From assembly GCA_031772625.1 (NCBI GenBank), contig CM062819.1, positions 1,228,439,070-1,228,503,069 on the forward strand: a stretch of 64,000 bases of DNA, given 5' to 3'. The notes under the pieces are model-generated. The model did not search any database. It had not been told where the DNA came from and saw nothing but the letters and a program-made list of their open reading frames with translations. The stretch comes from Pinus tabuliformis (taxonomy: Eukaryota > Streptophyta > Pinopsida > Pinales > Pinaceae). Shown piece after piece: positions 1-12,068 of the stretch. Numbering within the stretch: position 1 is the first letter of the stretch; each line of letters starts with the position of its first letter. The position numbers and the translations under genes are program-made.

Positions 1-408
1 GTGAAGATTGATGAGGGCGCACCATTTGAAGTTGCACTCATGACGCTATGCCATGGAGGAGGGAGCCGCATAGCCAAGAAGAAAAATGACCGTTAGAGTT
101 ACTATTCATGATTTGATGATAAAGAACAGTTAAGAGGAGCGGGGTGGCAAAAATTAAGGTGGAAATCTTTGAAGATCTGCCGCCAAAACAACATTTATCA
201 TTCAAATGTGGGGGTACTAATCATATTTTCCTTCAAACCCCCCTCTAAATTATGGGTGATGATCTAGCAGAGAACACTTTTCATTCTAAGAATTATTGGA
301 GCCTTTTGTTGTCCGACGTGTATGAATCAAGAGTTCTCAAAAGAATTTGTTACACACCCTTCCTTTGGAAACTTTTCTGCAACAACTTGAGAGAGATTAA
401 CAGAGAAG

Positions 409-3400
409 ATGACTACTTCCAACCCCATCGGAGCCATCGGTTATGAAGCCGCTGTGTCTGATGCAAAAGATCCCGAAGTATCTAGTATGGAGGCTATGCC
501 TATTGTGCCCACGACACCAAGGTCACCTAGGCCAAAACAAACTGTTACAAAAGAAAAGTAGCTAGTCATAAAATCCAAGCAATTAGCCAAGAAAGAAAAA
601 TAGAAGAAGCCAGTGTAGGTGTGAATATCACCAACGAAGCATACATAACTGCAAAAAAAGGAGAAAAAGGATAAGTAACCAGAGAAGGTGGTGGATTTAG
701 AAGAAGAGGAGTACTAAGGGGTTGAAGAAGTCAATACTGAGGGAATCGAGACTATCTCTAGGTTACCTGAGTACATCCCTCCATGGAAGGGAAAAGCTAA
801 AGTGACCAAGGATCCCAATTCTGGGAAATTTTGGGTAGACACTCCCCTGCTACTAGAGTAGGTCACATTTGAAGACCCTAAGCTCACGCACATCTCGCTG
901 TTGAAAATGGAGGACTGGGACCTCGTGGGCCATGAAACATTTTCGCATTTAGCAACCCATAAGTACATGACAAAGATATATTATGATGAGACAGGAGTTA
1001 CACAATTATAACCCATGTAGTGGGTCTGTGGCTTGGAGCAATCAGGATTACTAAGCATGATTTTAGTACCACATTATCACCAGTCACTTATCAATATGAT
1101 TTGTGTGCGCTAGCTCCTTACATTGATGAAAAATGGGATCCTATGGATGGGGCAGCCTATTCCAATAACAAATGTGTTGATCCACAGGATAAAAAGAGTT
1201 TCCTCACAAAGGAGTGGACTCTGGCAAGGATTTTGGAGGGAAAACCTACGAAAAGGAACTAGCTAATAAAATGAAGAAGGAATACAGTCTGGTGAAAAAG
1301 TTGGGAGGATACTCTATCATGTCCATTCAAGACCAGGCAGTCCAGTTCACTGCCTAGATACTCGCATGTAACATCATGAGGAAGTGTCGCACAAACAAAG
1401 TTTTGGTTCCAATAGTGTCACTTACTGCACAGTGCACAAAGGGCGTGCAGTATAATTAGTCCAAGTATCTCTGCTAAGAGTTCCTCATGAACTTGCAACA
1501 AGCCAAAGAAGAAAGAAAGCCATTTCATTATGCTTGGCTTCAATTGTCCATTTTCTTAGTTGCGTGGAGGTTACCAAAGCATAGCCAATTTCCTCCTCAC
1601 AAGAATGATTTTCCCGAGGCAGCGTGGACCACCTCACTCTGGTCTATGAAGGATGCGACACGCATCAAAGAAACAAATATTTTATGGGTCCTAATGGAGA
1701 TGGACCTTCAGATGGTGGTGAATTAGCAGTCAAGGTTGTCCCCAACCTTGTTTGAACAATTAGCAGCCCACATAGAGTTCAAAACTAATTTTCACAATGT
1801 CTCAATCCACGCGAGGAAGAATCCAGACGGAACTTGGCACCTGTTGCCTTATTTAGTATATAAGATGGATGTGTAGGAAGTTGTAGGGTACTGGACATCA
1901 GAGTGGCGTGAACCTACAACACTGGAGGTAGGAACCAACAAAGGCATATAAAGCTCTATTGCATAAAACTGAAAGGACACTACTTAGAAAGTTATGTGCA
2001 ACCTAGCCGAGCAAAAGAAAGAGGATGTTGCCAAGGCAGCTACAGAGAAGGTCCATCTAGAGGATGAGTGCACTCCTAAAGAGTGGGCAGAGAGAGAATA
2101 GAAGGATGTTGAGGAGAGTGAGAATTCTGCGGCAGTGAGGAGAAAATCACTCCTTTCATCTTGAAGAGGCATGGGCATGAAAAAAATGGTGGACAGCAAA
2201 TGAAACACGAGTCCGATAAGGAGGCACATATTAATCCCATGGTGCTGATAGAGGGTGATCTCGATGAGATCGAGGACAAGATATGGGACACAATGATGGG
2301 GGTGTTGTGGAAATTTGACGAGAAATACATGCAGACACTAGGGAGCATCCAAAAGGATCTACGCAAGCTATAGATCCAGGCAAACAGGATTCAGGTGAAT
2401 GTTGGGAAGGGGAGTGGCATGCAAGCAAGCCTGACGCTGGGTAGTGGCGTAGTCACGAAGATTGAACGGACTCTGGATCTCAAAGTCTTTCCTTTGCCAG
2501 AGGGGTCAGTTCATGTTGAATCGGATGAGGATAGCGTTGTGCTCAACACAGTGAAGAATATGGGGATGAACCTTGCTACCCTACCACTTCAAACCCTTCA
2601 TTACCTACATCAGGGAGTCTCTAACAAGTTGAAAATTAGAGAGAAATGCACACTCACTGTTGTCAGTGAGTTTAAAGGCAACAACTAGCAGCTTTTCACA
2701 GAAAAAACTCAGGCCCTAAAGGAACATGAGGGATTATGGACACATCACGAGAACCTGGTAACAATAATTGAGTAGGCTTGCAAGCACGTGTCTGAGCTGA
2801 ATATACGAGAGGATGCGGAGGCCTTGGGTAAAGTGGGGAAATTGGTTGTTGCAGTACGTGCCTCAAAGGATTAAGTCGATAAGGTGCTTTCAATTTTCGA
2901 ATGCAAATAGCTAAGCTACAGTTGAAGTTGCAGTCGACCACAATGCCAAAAGTTTGGGAACAAATAGCCACAACTATTAAAGAGTCCATGGGTTAACTAG
3001 ATGTCACAGTTCAGGGTTGTGACCAACTCTTTACTCTAGCAGTGGGCCTATGGGATACAATGCAGGAAGATTCTACGCTACAATAGTTGAACACAAGAGA
3101 TCAGGGAAGCGCATCAACAATATGATAAGATCAGTACGACAATGCAAACGGTGGCACCAATTGAGCGCTTCGCGCGCCTGCAGGAAGGTAAGGAAAAGTT
3201 GATACATATCTAAGAGCTGCAAAAAAAGTATTCCTTGCTCAGAGACTGACATCAGCCTTGGACAAAGGAAGCCAGCCAACGTTCACATAACATTCGTGAG
3301 AAGCTGAAGGCCATGTAGCAAACCCAGAGTACTACGCAGCTTGCCAGTGAGGGGCCAACCACAAAGAAACTGGTCTAAGTGGTATAACAAGTAGTAGCAC

Positions 3401-3478
3401 AGAGTACTATGGAGCTTCAAACATTGACCAAGGCATTCAACGATCTCTGCTAGAAAGTGGAGCAACCAGTCGAGTGAC
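409..3478 (+). pseudogene. Broken long ORF of a decayed retroelement (G0), unknown product
   Basis: A long coding region is visible but heavily broken. The best reading starts at an ATG at 409 and must change frame near 1017, 1257 and 2155. It also crosses many in-frame stops, most of them TAG (for example 559-561, 1355-1357, 1457-1459). The N-terminal part is rich in Lys, Glu and Pro. The middle (about 1260-1900) looks globular, with several Trp, Leu and Tyr residues. The last third is helical and probably coiled coil. There is no RT, integrase or zinc-knuckle motif. It ends about 20 bp before a TG-starting block with a TATA box that looks like an LTR. This placement fits the extra 3' ORF carried by some plant gypsy elements, but that is inference. 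I do not recognise the protein family. The start is only the first Met in the best frame. Confidence 0.4.
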
Positions 3479-3501
3479 TTGAGGGCGAGTCACAATCTTT
3501 G

Positions 3502-4403
3502 TGTTGGGGGCCTGTTCAAAAGGGGTCCCCAGGGGTAGTATTGAATTAAATTAGACATTTTCGTAGAGAATTTTCTAAAGAATCTAAAGTCTCCGCAAAT
3601 TTTGGATGCAGAGCGCGTAGATAGATAGGAGTCAAAGGTGTCATAGCCCCTTGTTTTGGTCGGTTTTTTGATTCTCCCATGGTCTGCAGACCATGGTATT
3701 GTATGAAGGAAAAGTATAAATAGTCGAGTCATAGCGAGTCTTAGAAGTAAATTTGATAGAGAATTGATTACATTAAAGATTTTTTGGTGTCTTGAGCAAG
3801 AGCTAAGGTAGGAAGGCTTTTCTTCCTATGCTTAGGTAGAAAGGGGAAGGCTCCTGTAGCTGAGTGTGTAGGAGGCTTGGGTAGAGTCCATAGTTGAGTG
3901 TGCAGACCCCTACAGCTGTGTGCGCAGGATAAGAAGAGAAAGTAATCCGTGAATTGAAGAACAATAAAGATAGTGTTTCGAACAATTACTGAGTATTTCC
4001 ATTGAATCTATTTATGTTATATGTTGTCGATTAATGATATGTTTTATGAATTACTAAATGAATGCTACGCGAATTCAATGAATCTGTCTTGATAATGTAT
4101 GAAATGAATGCTTGGCCACTTCCATGAAGTCACAAGCTATTTCTCTTATGTCTTCTGATGAATTAAGTAGATCTACATGAAATCCGATTTAGGGTTGCTT
4201 GTTGATGTGAGAAAGTATGTAAATCGACTATTTATGGTCCGCAAAGACTAATCGTGGACCTTCGTGAAGGTCAGAAGGAAGCATTAACATAGTTATAGTA
4301 ATGAGCCCTAGAAGTCTATCGATCTGCATAGAGTTATATCTAAGGTGTTGGAAGACATCACACTAGTCTTTGGATGCAGAAACTTGGTTCTTACATCCCC
4401 CAA
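3502..4403 (+). repeat. Candidate 3' LTR of the decayed element G0
   Basis: The block begins TGTTGGGGGCC directly after the long broken ORF and contains a TATA-like box. It could end at CCCCCAATA near 4395-4403, which would be a one-base-changed mirror of the TGTTGGGG start. No second copy lies in the window, so neither the end nor the LTR identity can be tested here. The 140 bp between this block and the next element hold nothing I recognise. Confidence 0.3.
3715..3723 (+). promoter_or_regulatory. TATA box in the candidate G0 LTR
   Basis: TATAAATAG lies about 210 bp into the candidate LTR. It is preceded by a palindromic stretch around CCATGGTCTGCAGACCATGG (3678-3697), a perfect 20-bp inverted repeat. 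This position suits a U3 core promoter. Function is inferred only from position. Confidence 0.4.
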
Positions 4404-4544
4404 TATTGCTTTGAGTGAGACTGTAGCCTGCGTTATGCAGGTTATTTCCGAAAGGCCCAACAGTGTATGGTTTTGTTTGTTGGTGCAACTAAATCTGAAC
4501 CTCGGTGAAGACCCCCTAAGCCAAAATGCATTCACTATAGGGAA

Positions 4545-5095
4545 TTAAACACAACATGCTTTGAAAGATCATTTTCCACTACCCTTTGTAGATAAAGTAT
4601 TAGATACCTTGGAAGGGAAGAAGCATTTTTCATTTTTCGATGGTTTTAGTGGATATAATCAAATCCATCTAGCACTAGAAGATCAAGATAAAACTACTTG
4701 TACATGTACATGGGGAACATATGCCTATAGTGTACTTCCTTTTGAATTATGTAGTACACCTGCCACATTTCAAAGAGCAGTTTAGGTATCTTTTCTGATC
4801 TAATTCATGATTGAGTGGAAGTATATGTGGATGACTTTACTGTGTATGGTGATACTTTTGATGAAGCTATTGAAACTTTGGAAAAAAATATTATTATTTG
4901 TAAAGAGGAAAACCTTTCATTAAGAAATGAGAAATGTTTTATGATGTTAAATGAAGGGATTATTTTAGGCCACCATATCTCAAGTTATGGAATTAAAGTG
5001 GATACATCTAAAGTAGAAATAATTTCCAAAATTTCAATTCCTGATTGTCAAAGAGATGTTAGAAGTTTTCTTTGATTTACTGGATATTATAGAAT
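4545..5095 (+). pseudogene. Gypsy reverse transcriptase fragment (G2)
   Basis: This is the palm and fingers part of a Ty3/gypsy reverse transcriptase, which copies element RNA into DNA. The visible motifs are KDHFPLPFVDKVLDTL, then FFDGFSGYNQI, then the catalytic YVDD box at 4824-4835, then the LGHHIS motif with a following connection region. The first part and the YVDD part are in different frames, separated by a TAG near 4783 and a shift of frame before 4815. The N-terminal RT fingers are missing because the element is cut off at about 4545. The RNase H remnant follows after a TGA. The closest match by wording is the Athila/Tat branch. No function is possible in this state. Confidence 0.8.
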
Positions 5096-5700
5096 ATTCA
5101 TTGAAAAATTCACAAAATTAGTCTCTCCACTTTCTAAACTCCTTCCATTGGATTTTAAATTTGTTTGGAATCCTGACTGTAAAAAATCATTTGAAAATTT
5201 GAAACAAAATATTACTAAAGCACCAATTCTAAGAGTTCCTAATTGGTGTCTTCCTTTCCACATTTATACTAATGTTTTAGATACAACTTTAGGAGTTGTG
5301 TTGGGACAAAAATATTTAACTCCTAATGTTATATATTATACAAGAAACTTTTTAACTCCAGCAGAGTTAAATTACACTGTAACAGAAAAAGATTTTTTAG
5401 TTGTTGTGCATGTCATTAATAAGTTTCATCATTATATCACTAATTATGAAACTTTCATTCGTACAGATCATTCTGCCATTAGATATCTAATGAAAAAAAT
5501 AATTACTAATGGTATAATTACAAGATGGTTGTTATTCTTACAATAATTCAACATTACTATTCTTGATAGACTAGAAAAAGAAAATGTAGTTATTGATTTT
5601 CTTTCTAGAATGCAGAATAATAATGATGACGTTCCTGTATAATATAACATTCCTGATGAATGTATTTTTGCAAAATCTACTAAAACATCTTAGTTTGCAG
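5096..5700 (+). pseudogene. Gypsy RNase H domain remnant (G2)
   Basis: This is the RT connection and gypsy-type RNase H domain, which degrades the RNA strand of the RNA/DNA hybrid. Recognisable parts are the connection segment (KFVWNPDCKKSFENLK), a core around PFHIYTNVLDTTLGVVLGQ, YTRNFLTPAELNYTVTEKD and a final FIRTDHSAIRYLM. These match the usual order of the family. In the first motif the expected catalytic Asp of the YTDAS-like pattern is Asn (IYTN), consistent with decay. The frame is open for about 130 codons, then ends at a TAA after LLFLQ. A further conserved stretch (ITILDRLEKENVVIDFLSR) follows in the same frame. Confidence 0.75.
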
Positions 5701-7030
5701 ATATTGATAATTATTTGGCTACAAGAATGTTACCTCCACAACTATCATCCATAGAAAGGAAAAAATTGATGAAAACGAGTGCACTTTGTTCTTGGATAGA
5801 TGGAGAGTTGTACAAAAATGGACCTAATTTGATCATTCAAAGACTTGTTCGAGAAGATGAAGTAACTAAAATCTTGAAAACTTATCATGATGAGCCATAT
5901 GGAGGACACTTTGTTGACAAAGGAACTGCTTACAAGATCTTTCTTTTAGGATATTATTAGCCATCCATTTTCAAGGATGTGAAAAAATATGTCAAAAGAT
6001 GTGATAGTTGTCAACGAATGGGGAAGCCTATTCCATCAGATGAAATGCCTCTATAGCCACATGTACTTATATAGCCTTTTGCAAAATGGGCTCAAGATTT
6101 TGTTGGAACAATAAATTCTCCATCTAAACTAAAAAGGTACATATTTGTTTGCACAGATTATGTTACAAATTTGGCAGAAGCTAAACCTGTTTTATTTGCA
6201 ACTAAAAATTTTGTAGTTACATTTATGAGGATACTTTTACTCATTTTTTTATTCCAAGAAAAATTGTAATAGATCAAGGTACTCAATTCACATCCAAGCT
6301 AGTACAAAATATCATGGAGCAATATAAGATCAAGCATCGAAATTCTACTTCATAACATCCACAAACCAATGGACAAGTGGAGTCCACCAACAAAGTCCTT
6401 GAAGAAATTCTAACCAAGGTTGTGCATTGGCATAGGAAGGATTGGGAAGAAAATCTTCCAGAAACACTATGGGAATATTGAACCACATGGAAAAACACAA
6501 CGGGACATACTCCTTATGAGCTTGTCTATCGGAAGCATGTTTTTCTTCCAATTAAATTCCAAGTGGAGACGTTGAGAAAAACAGTTAAATTGGGCCATGA
6601 TCTATCATAAGCTCAAAAAGAGGGACTAGCACAATTGAATGAGCTAGATGAGATCTAATAATATGTTATCTAAATAACTAGCATAGCTCGGCAACAAATA
6701 TCAAAATGGCATGAAAAATTATCAAAGCTAAAAAGTTTAATCAAGTTGATTGGGATCTTCTTTTTTATTCAAAATTCAAATATTTTTCAAGGGAAATTTC
6801 AAACTCATTGGCTTGGTCCTTATGAGATTGATACTATTTTTTATAATGGAGTAATCAAAATCAAAACTATGGATGGTGAACAAGTTAATTTCGTTGTTAA
6901 TGATCATAGATTAAGCTTGTATCATAAACCCATAACAAAGGAAGAATTTCTCAAATATTTGGAAGAGAATTATGAATTCAAGTTGGTCAAGAAAGGAGAT
7001 TATTATCCTCATTATCCAACTTCATTGTAA
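5700..7030 (+). pseudogene. Gypsy integrase, zinc domain to C-terminus (G2)
   Basis: This is a decayed integrase, the enzyme that inserts element DNA into the genome. In order it shows an upstream linker, an HHCC-type zinc domain (HDEPYGGHF, then CDSCQRMGKP), the core with AKWAQDFVGTI and VIDQGTQFTSKL, the third-acid region NGQVESTNKVLEEIL, and a C-terminal barrel-like part ending HRLSLYHKPITKEEF. The two Asp and the Glu of the DDE triad can all be seen. The chain is interrupted by at least ten stops, mostly TAG, and by frame changes near 6220 and 6720. The C-terminal 94 codons are open to a TAA at 7028. The wording is that of Athila-like integrases. Confidence 0.8.
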
Positions 7031-7826
7031 GTTATCTTATTAAATAAAAATAATAAATATAATAATGTAAATAAAAATATCAAAATATAAATATGAAAAT
7101 CAACTATGTTGGCATGTTTATACAAAAAATCTTAACCAAAAACCAAGATTTCTTGGCCGTTTAGATTTTCATATTTCCCTTTTTATCCCTATTTCTTTCT
7201 ATCCTTCTTTTTCTAATAAATTTCGGGTGATAAGCAATAGTTCTGAAGACCAATTTTCTCCATTCTTGACCAGAGAAGCAACAATAATAAACAATATTTC
7301 CTCTTATTAGAGAAACAAAATTTCAAAATAAGTGGGAACAAAATTTATACCATTCTACAGTTGATCTTCAATTCTGCAGCCAAGTATGTATTCTACATCT
7401 ACATCAACATTAGAAAATCCACATCAAAGGATTAGAAAAGGAACTCATAAGAAAAGGTATGTAGGACGTTGAGTTATTTTTCATGTAAAAACATTAGGTT
7501 TTAATTGATGGGATGACTTTATTAAAAAGCTTGAATTATTAAACCTTATAAGACTGCCCAAAACTCATAGTCGTTACAACCTACAATCATCATTACTAGC
7601 TCAGTCACATCAATTCTACTAAAAAAGCGTGTACATCTCATCGATTCTATGAAATTAGATCTAAGAATCATGTGAGATCATGTGAAAAAGTGCAGTCCTA
7701 TCACGAAACAAATACTTCGTAAGCACCTTACTCTGCTATCATTTTACTCAACCTCATCCCATTTCACTCCATTCTGAAACCCTCACCATTCAACTATGCT
7801 CATTTTGTATCAACCTTCCATCATCC
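7031..7826 (+). other. Spacer between integrase and the extra ORF (G2)
   Basis: About 800 bp of AT-rich sequence lies between the end of pol and the extra ORF. I see no coding continuity. Some Athila-like elements have a spacer here that serves as leader or intron for the downstream ORF. Nothing in the sequence proves that for this copy. Confidence 0.4.
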
Positions 7827-9455
7827 ATGTCAAAAGGAAACAATCAAATAATGAGACTTCCCTCTACCATGGGTATCATTGTTCGATATGAAACAAATAG
7901 AAACAAGTTTCTTCAAGCATACCCGAGAGTTAGGGACCACTTGTAGCAGGTACGATGACTTAAGTTCTTTGAAAAAATAGAGGAACATGAGACAAAGGTG
8001 GCCAAATATTTCACTTCTATCTTTGATGGAGACGAGGAAGAAATTGGAGACATCAAACTTATCTTGACAGAGTCTATCATGGCAGAAGTTACAAAATTTC
8101 CCAAAAACAAAGAAAGTTAGTTCAAAAATAGGAAAATCAAGGAGAATGACTAGGTAAACTTCCTCATAGAACCAGGTATGGGTATATCCATCTTTTAAAT
8201 GGGAATTCTAGTTACAACACTAAAATAGAAATGGATAAATTTATTGTTGGTTATCCAAAAATTTGTGACTTGTGAAGGAAGGTTCGAAACTATCTTTTTC
8301 TACCATGCCTAACTTTTGATGCATTTTATTGATGGGAATGAAACCAATTTTCCTTACGTTTTTCTTCAAATTCTTAGAAATATGGAATCTAGTATACAAA
8401 GAGAGTATAAATCTATTGATAATTCCCTCGCTAACATGGACTGATCAAAATTCTCATAGAAGCACATTTAGAATCCATGGAAGATAATTGGCGGGACTTA
8501 TGGGTTCGTAACCACTTTATAGAAGTTCAAGAACAATAAACGAGTAGAAGGGTTAAAATAAGTTGAGGAAGGTTAGCATCAAACCCTAAACTTGAAGAGA
8601 AAATTGAAGAATAAAGTCCAGAACATAATGAAACAGAGGCACCAGAGGACCTATTTAAATATGACACGCCACTCTCTTAGTACTTTGAAAAATGTAACAA
8701 GAAAAATAAAATATAAGTGTTCGAAGAAAGAAAGACAACATAGATCCTAAAACTCCTAAAGAACATGAAGAACCAGGAAAAAGGTAGTAGGAACAATTTG
8801 GAAAAGATAGGAAAAGTCATAATATTTTAGCAACATAAGTAAAGCTAAGAAGAAGCAGAAGAATTTCAAAACTCACAAATACAGAGTCTCTAGAAATGAT
8901 TGACCTCGAAGAAGAAGGATATAAGACATCACCTCACAGAGTGAGCATTACAAGGAGAACACTCTATCTAGTTTAGCAAGAAATTTATGAATATGTGGAA
9001 TCCGTGGAACAGAGAGCCCAACCAAACGTAAGTTCCTCTCATAATCAAGAAAATGCATTCAATGAAACTCCTTTGTCAAACAATAGACTTCGGATACTCC
9101 GAAGCTAGACATATATGAGCTAGAATTTCTTAATAGACATCTCACACAGGAAAGGGAAGCAAAAAGGAGTCAAAATGAGATATTAAGAACTTAGAATGAT
9201 AACATGCTTTTACATCTTTGTCATTGGTATAGTAAAAATAAGAAACTCAAACAAAACAATAAGTTCCTTAAGAATAAGATTAGGGGTTTATAGAGAAATT
9301 CTAATGAAGAGACCAAGGGTTATCTTAAACATTAAAAAGAGAAAGGAAAGCACTAGTATGGATGTGCTTGCACAGGTTTTCGAAAAAATACATTGAAGAG
9401 GAAATAAGAACCAATTTTGATTTTTTGGTGCATGAGGACATGTAAGACCTTTGCT
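7827..9455 (+). pseudogene. Extra 3' ORF of the Athila/Tat-like element (G2)
   Basis: A degenerate ORF of roughly 540 codons follows integrase. The frame is clear from an ATG at 7827 for about 110 codons if stops are ignored, including KIEEHETKVAKYF and ESIMAEVTKFPKN. Frame changes follow. A later part (about 8335-8440) reads NFPYVFLQILRNMESSIQ. It resembles a segment of the ORF in the G1 LTRs, where LPYFIFQNIEKMTTIV occupies a similar context. That suggests a shared domain of the kind annotated as a putative plant transposon protein, but the similarity is judged by eye. The rest is Lys/Glu rich. Most stops are TAG or TAA where Gln would fit. In Athila elements an ORF in this position is often called env-like. 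I see no signal peptide or membrane segment. Confidence 0.4.
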
Positions 9456-9464
9456 ATGGGGGAA
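9452..9464 (+). other. Polypurine tract before the G2 3' LTR
   Basis: CTATGGGGGAA ends immediately before a TGTTGAAG start. A purine run next to a TGTTG sequence is the normal plus-strand priming site at the start of a 3' LTR. This supports the LTR call that follows. Confidence 0.55.
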
Positions 9465-9966
9465 TGTTGAAGTCTGAAATTATTTCATTTTTTACTACCT
9501 ATTTCCATCTCCTTTATATTTTTGTGGCCATTTTTGTTGCAGCCTTGGCATACTCAAGGTTATTTTAAATTATAAAATTTACTAATCATCCATGTTTTAA
9601 ATTTTAATTTTCTTTATGAATTATAATGAAAACATCTCTACAATTACAAAATCTTGATCACTACGTAGGTAATGTTGAATTCCGCAGCCATGTCCATGTT
9701 GAGATAGGTTGCAATGCATCAACAAATGGATAAACGGTATCTGAAGATGAAAAATGTTCACCACATGGACGACCACCAGCGTGACATTGAAAGTTATAGA
9801 AATCAGGACATCTAAGAGTCAAACGCAAAGTCCAACTTTGAGTATGGCGGTGTAACATTCAAGCAAAGATAATCATGAGATTATGATGAGATGAGGAGAG
9901 CATGAAAAATACCTGTTCAATCACGAGGATATCTTTTGAGAAGAATCCCTCATGATTTTCTCTTTC

Positions 9967-10276
9967 AGTACCAAATCATGAGGAGATAAAGTTTTAATAT
10001 AAGTCTATTTCTTTTATAGCAGAACAATTTCATTTATTATTGGCATAGAACTCTTGAATTAGTTTTAATGAAAATTGTATAAAAGCCCTAAGGTAAAATT
10101 GAAAACACAGTTCGGAAATTAAGTACCAAATCATGAGGAGATAAAGTTTTAATATAAGTCTATTTCTTATATGGCAAAACAATTTCATTTATTATTGGAA
10201 TAGAACTCTTGAATTAGTTTTAATGAAAATTGTATAAAAGCCATAATGTAAAACCGAAAACACAGTTTGGAAATTA
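9967..10276 (+). repeat. Two tandem 155-bp repeats, each with a TATA box
   Basis: Two near-identical copies lie at 9967-10121 and 10122-10276, with a few substitutions. A third copy starts at 10277 with AGTAC and then diverges. Each unit begins AGTACCAAATCATGAGGAG and contains TATAAAAG (10078-10085 and 10233-10240). The duplicated unit therefore carries the likely U3 core promoter of the LTR. Confidence 0.9.
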
Positions 10277-10403
10277 AGTACGTTGTGTTTTTTTCACTAT
10301 TGTGAAACTCTGTTTCGAATTAATAGAGTCCATTATTTTTAATGCCCTTTTGAGAAATCAGTTGATCAGTGATAGAATTACACTCACATGACGGTCCCCT
10401 CGC

Positions 10404-10553
10404 GAGTTGTAAGAATAATTAGTTTTGTTCCTATTTTAATTTACTCAGTGTAGTAGTTTCATTGCTTAGTTATGTTTGAGTTGTAAGAATAATTAGTTTT
10501 ATTCCCATTTTAATTTACTCATAGTGTAGTAGTTTCATTGCTTAATTATGTTT
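10404..10553 (+). repeat. Two tandem repeats of about 74 bp in the G2 LTR
   Basis: The unit starting GAGTTGTAAGAATAATTAG occurs at 10404 and again at 10478 with a few changes and a small indel. A shortened third copy follows to about 10580. It lies downstream of the duplicated TATA region inside the candidate LTR. Confidence 0.85.
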
Positions 10554-12015
10554 TAATTCAATCATAGCATGGTAGTTTTATGAAATTTTTCTCCTTGAAT
10601 AGTTTTGGTTTAGTCCTTTATTGTTTTATTTTTAGAGCGTTCAGAAAAGAGAAATACCAAAAGGATTTGATTTCATCTGTATTTTATTTCAATACTTTGT
10701 TACTTTCGTAGATGGTGAAAGAAATGTCTGTTAGAGTTAATTGTGCATCTGAGTAATCTTTTAGAGTTAAATGTCCTCATTTGATTCTTGCTTCTGCAAA
10801 TAGTTTCATTAGCATTCTTTTATTGTAGTTAATTTATTTTCTTTTTGCTATTAGGATTTAAGTTTTTTTATGCAATTTCTTTTTATGTAATTAGTGTAGA
10901 AGTTCATTTCTACAAAGTATTGTTTTCAATTATGCAAGTAGCATTGAAATTCTTTTCCTGCAATTTAATGTTAGCAATTCCCTTTATGCAAGTAGAAATA
11001 GGTTTTGAATTTTGTAATTAAAATAGATTTTAATTCTGCAAGCAATAAATTTCATTTCAGTTAAGTAACTCTATTTTTATGTAGCTTTGAATAAAAAGAA
11101 CTTGTGCATGATTACTCTCTAAAGCTCATTCAAACATTTGTCCATACTTAAGATAATTTCATACATAGAATAATTCAATCCATATTTAGAATTCCTAGCA
11201 TATATGATGCACATACATCTCACAAGTACACGAACTTTGATTGACAATTAATAAACAAATTGAAGAACGATTAAGTTACCCAACAAAAAGAATCTATTTC
11301 AATTGTTTAAAGTAATAGATAATTAATATCCATTTTTAATTAGTTAAAATATATAAAATCTTTTCTCATTTATTATGAATTTAGATATTTTTATGAATTC
11401 AGATATTTTTTAATTTTAGTTAATAAAAATAGATATATGAAAGTATCAACATCACTAAACACTTTTATTAAAAAATATTATGCAACGATATTAAAATTAC
11501 AATAGATATTAGAACATTATCTTTATGATAATGGTATATTTAAGATAATTAAAATTTTCAACCCAAACGTTAGATTAATAACTTGAATCATTCATCTAAA
11601 ACGTATCAATAATAAGAAAACCATCCACCATTCATCCAAATTTATATTTAATTAAAGTTCTAAAATTTTATTTTAAAACCATAAATTATTAACATTTATC
11701 CATAAAATAGGTAAAAGATACCTTATTTATTAAAAATAAATAAAAATTCTTTCATTTATAAACATAAGGGAAAATTGAAAATAATATTTTTAACACATAT
11801 ATACCAACACGAGAGGAATGGCACTTTTTTTCAAACACGTTAAATGGTCTAATTTATGAGAAATGACACGCACAGTCTTCCATAACCGAGTAACCAAAAC
11901 TTCGATGGAAGCCGTAGATTTCGTAGAATCAACATGACCAAAATCTAGATTGGAATGTAGCACATTAACTTCAACATGCGGTTACATTAAAAAAAATAAT
12001 CACATTCTTGGTTGA

Positions 12016-12018
<3 letters not shown>

Positions 12019-12062
<44 letters not shown>
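12019..12062. repeat. (AT)n microsatellite
   Basis: An uninterrupted run of AT dinucleotides, about 22 units. Confidence 0.95.

Positions 12063-12068
<6 letters not shown>

Larger units (their letters stand above)
4545..11285 (+). mobile_element. 5'-truncated, decayed Athila/Tat-like Ty3/gypsy element (G2)
   Basis: The order is reverse transcriptase, RNase H, integrase, a second large ORF, a polypurine tract and a TG-starting LTR, all on the + strand. The RT wording (KDHFPLPF, GFSGYNQI, YVDD, LGHHIS) and the integrase core belong to the non-chromovirus gypsy branch that includes Athila and Tat. The element starts abruptly inside RT. Gag, protease, primer-binding site and 5' LTR are absent, so no target duplication can be tested. 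Numerous stops and frameshifts show a long-dead copy. Confidence 0.7.
9465..11285 (+). repeat. Candidate 3' LTR of G2, about 1.8 kb
   Basis: The block starts TGTTGAAG straight after a polypurine tract and could end at ACCCAACA (11278-11285), giving a TGTTG/CAACA terminal match. A length near 1.8 kb is usual for Athila-like LTRs. It contains two TATAAAAG boxes within a duplicated segment. The right end is uncertain because the 5' LTR is missing. Confidence 0.45.
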
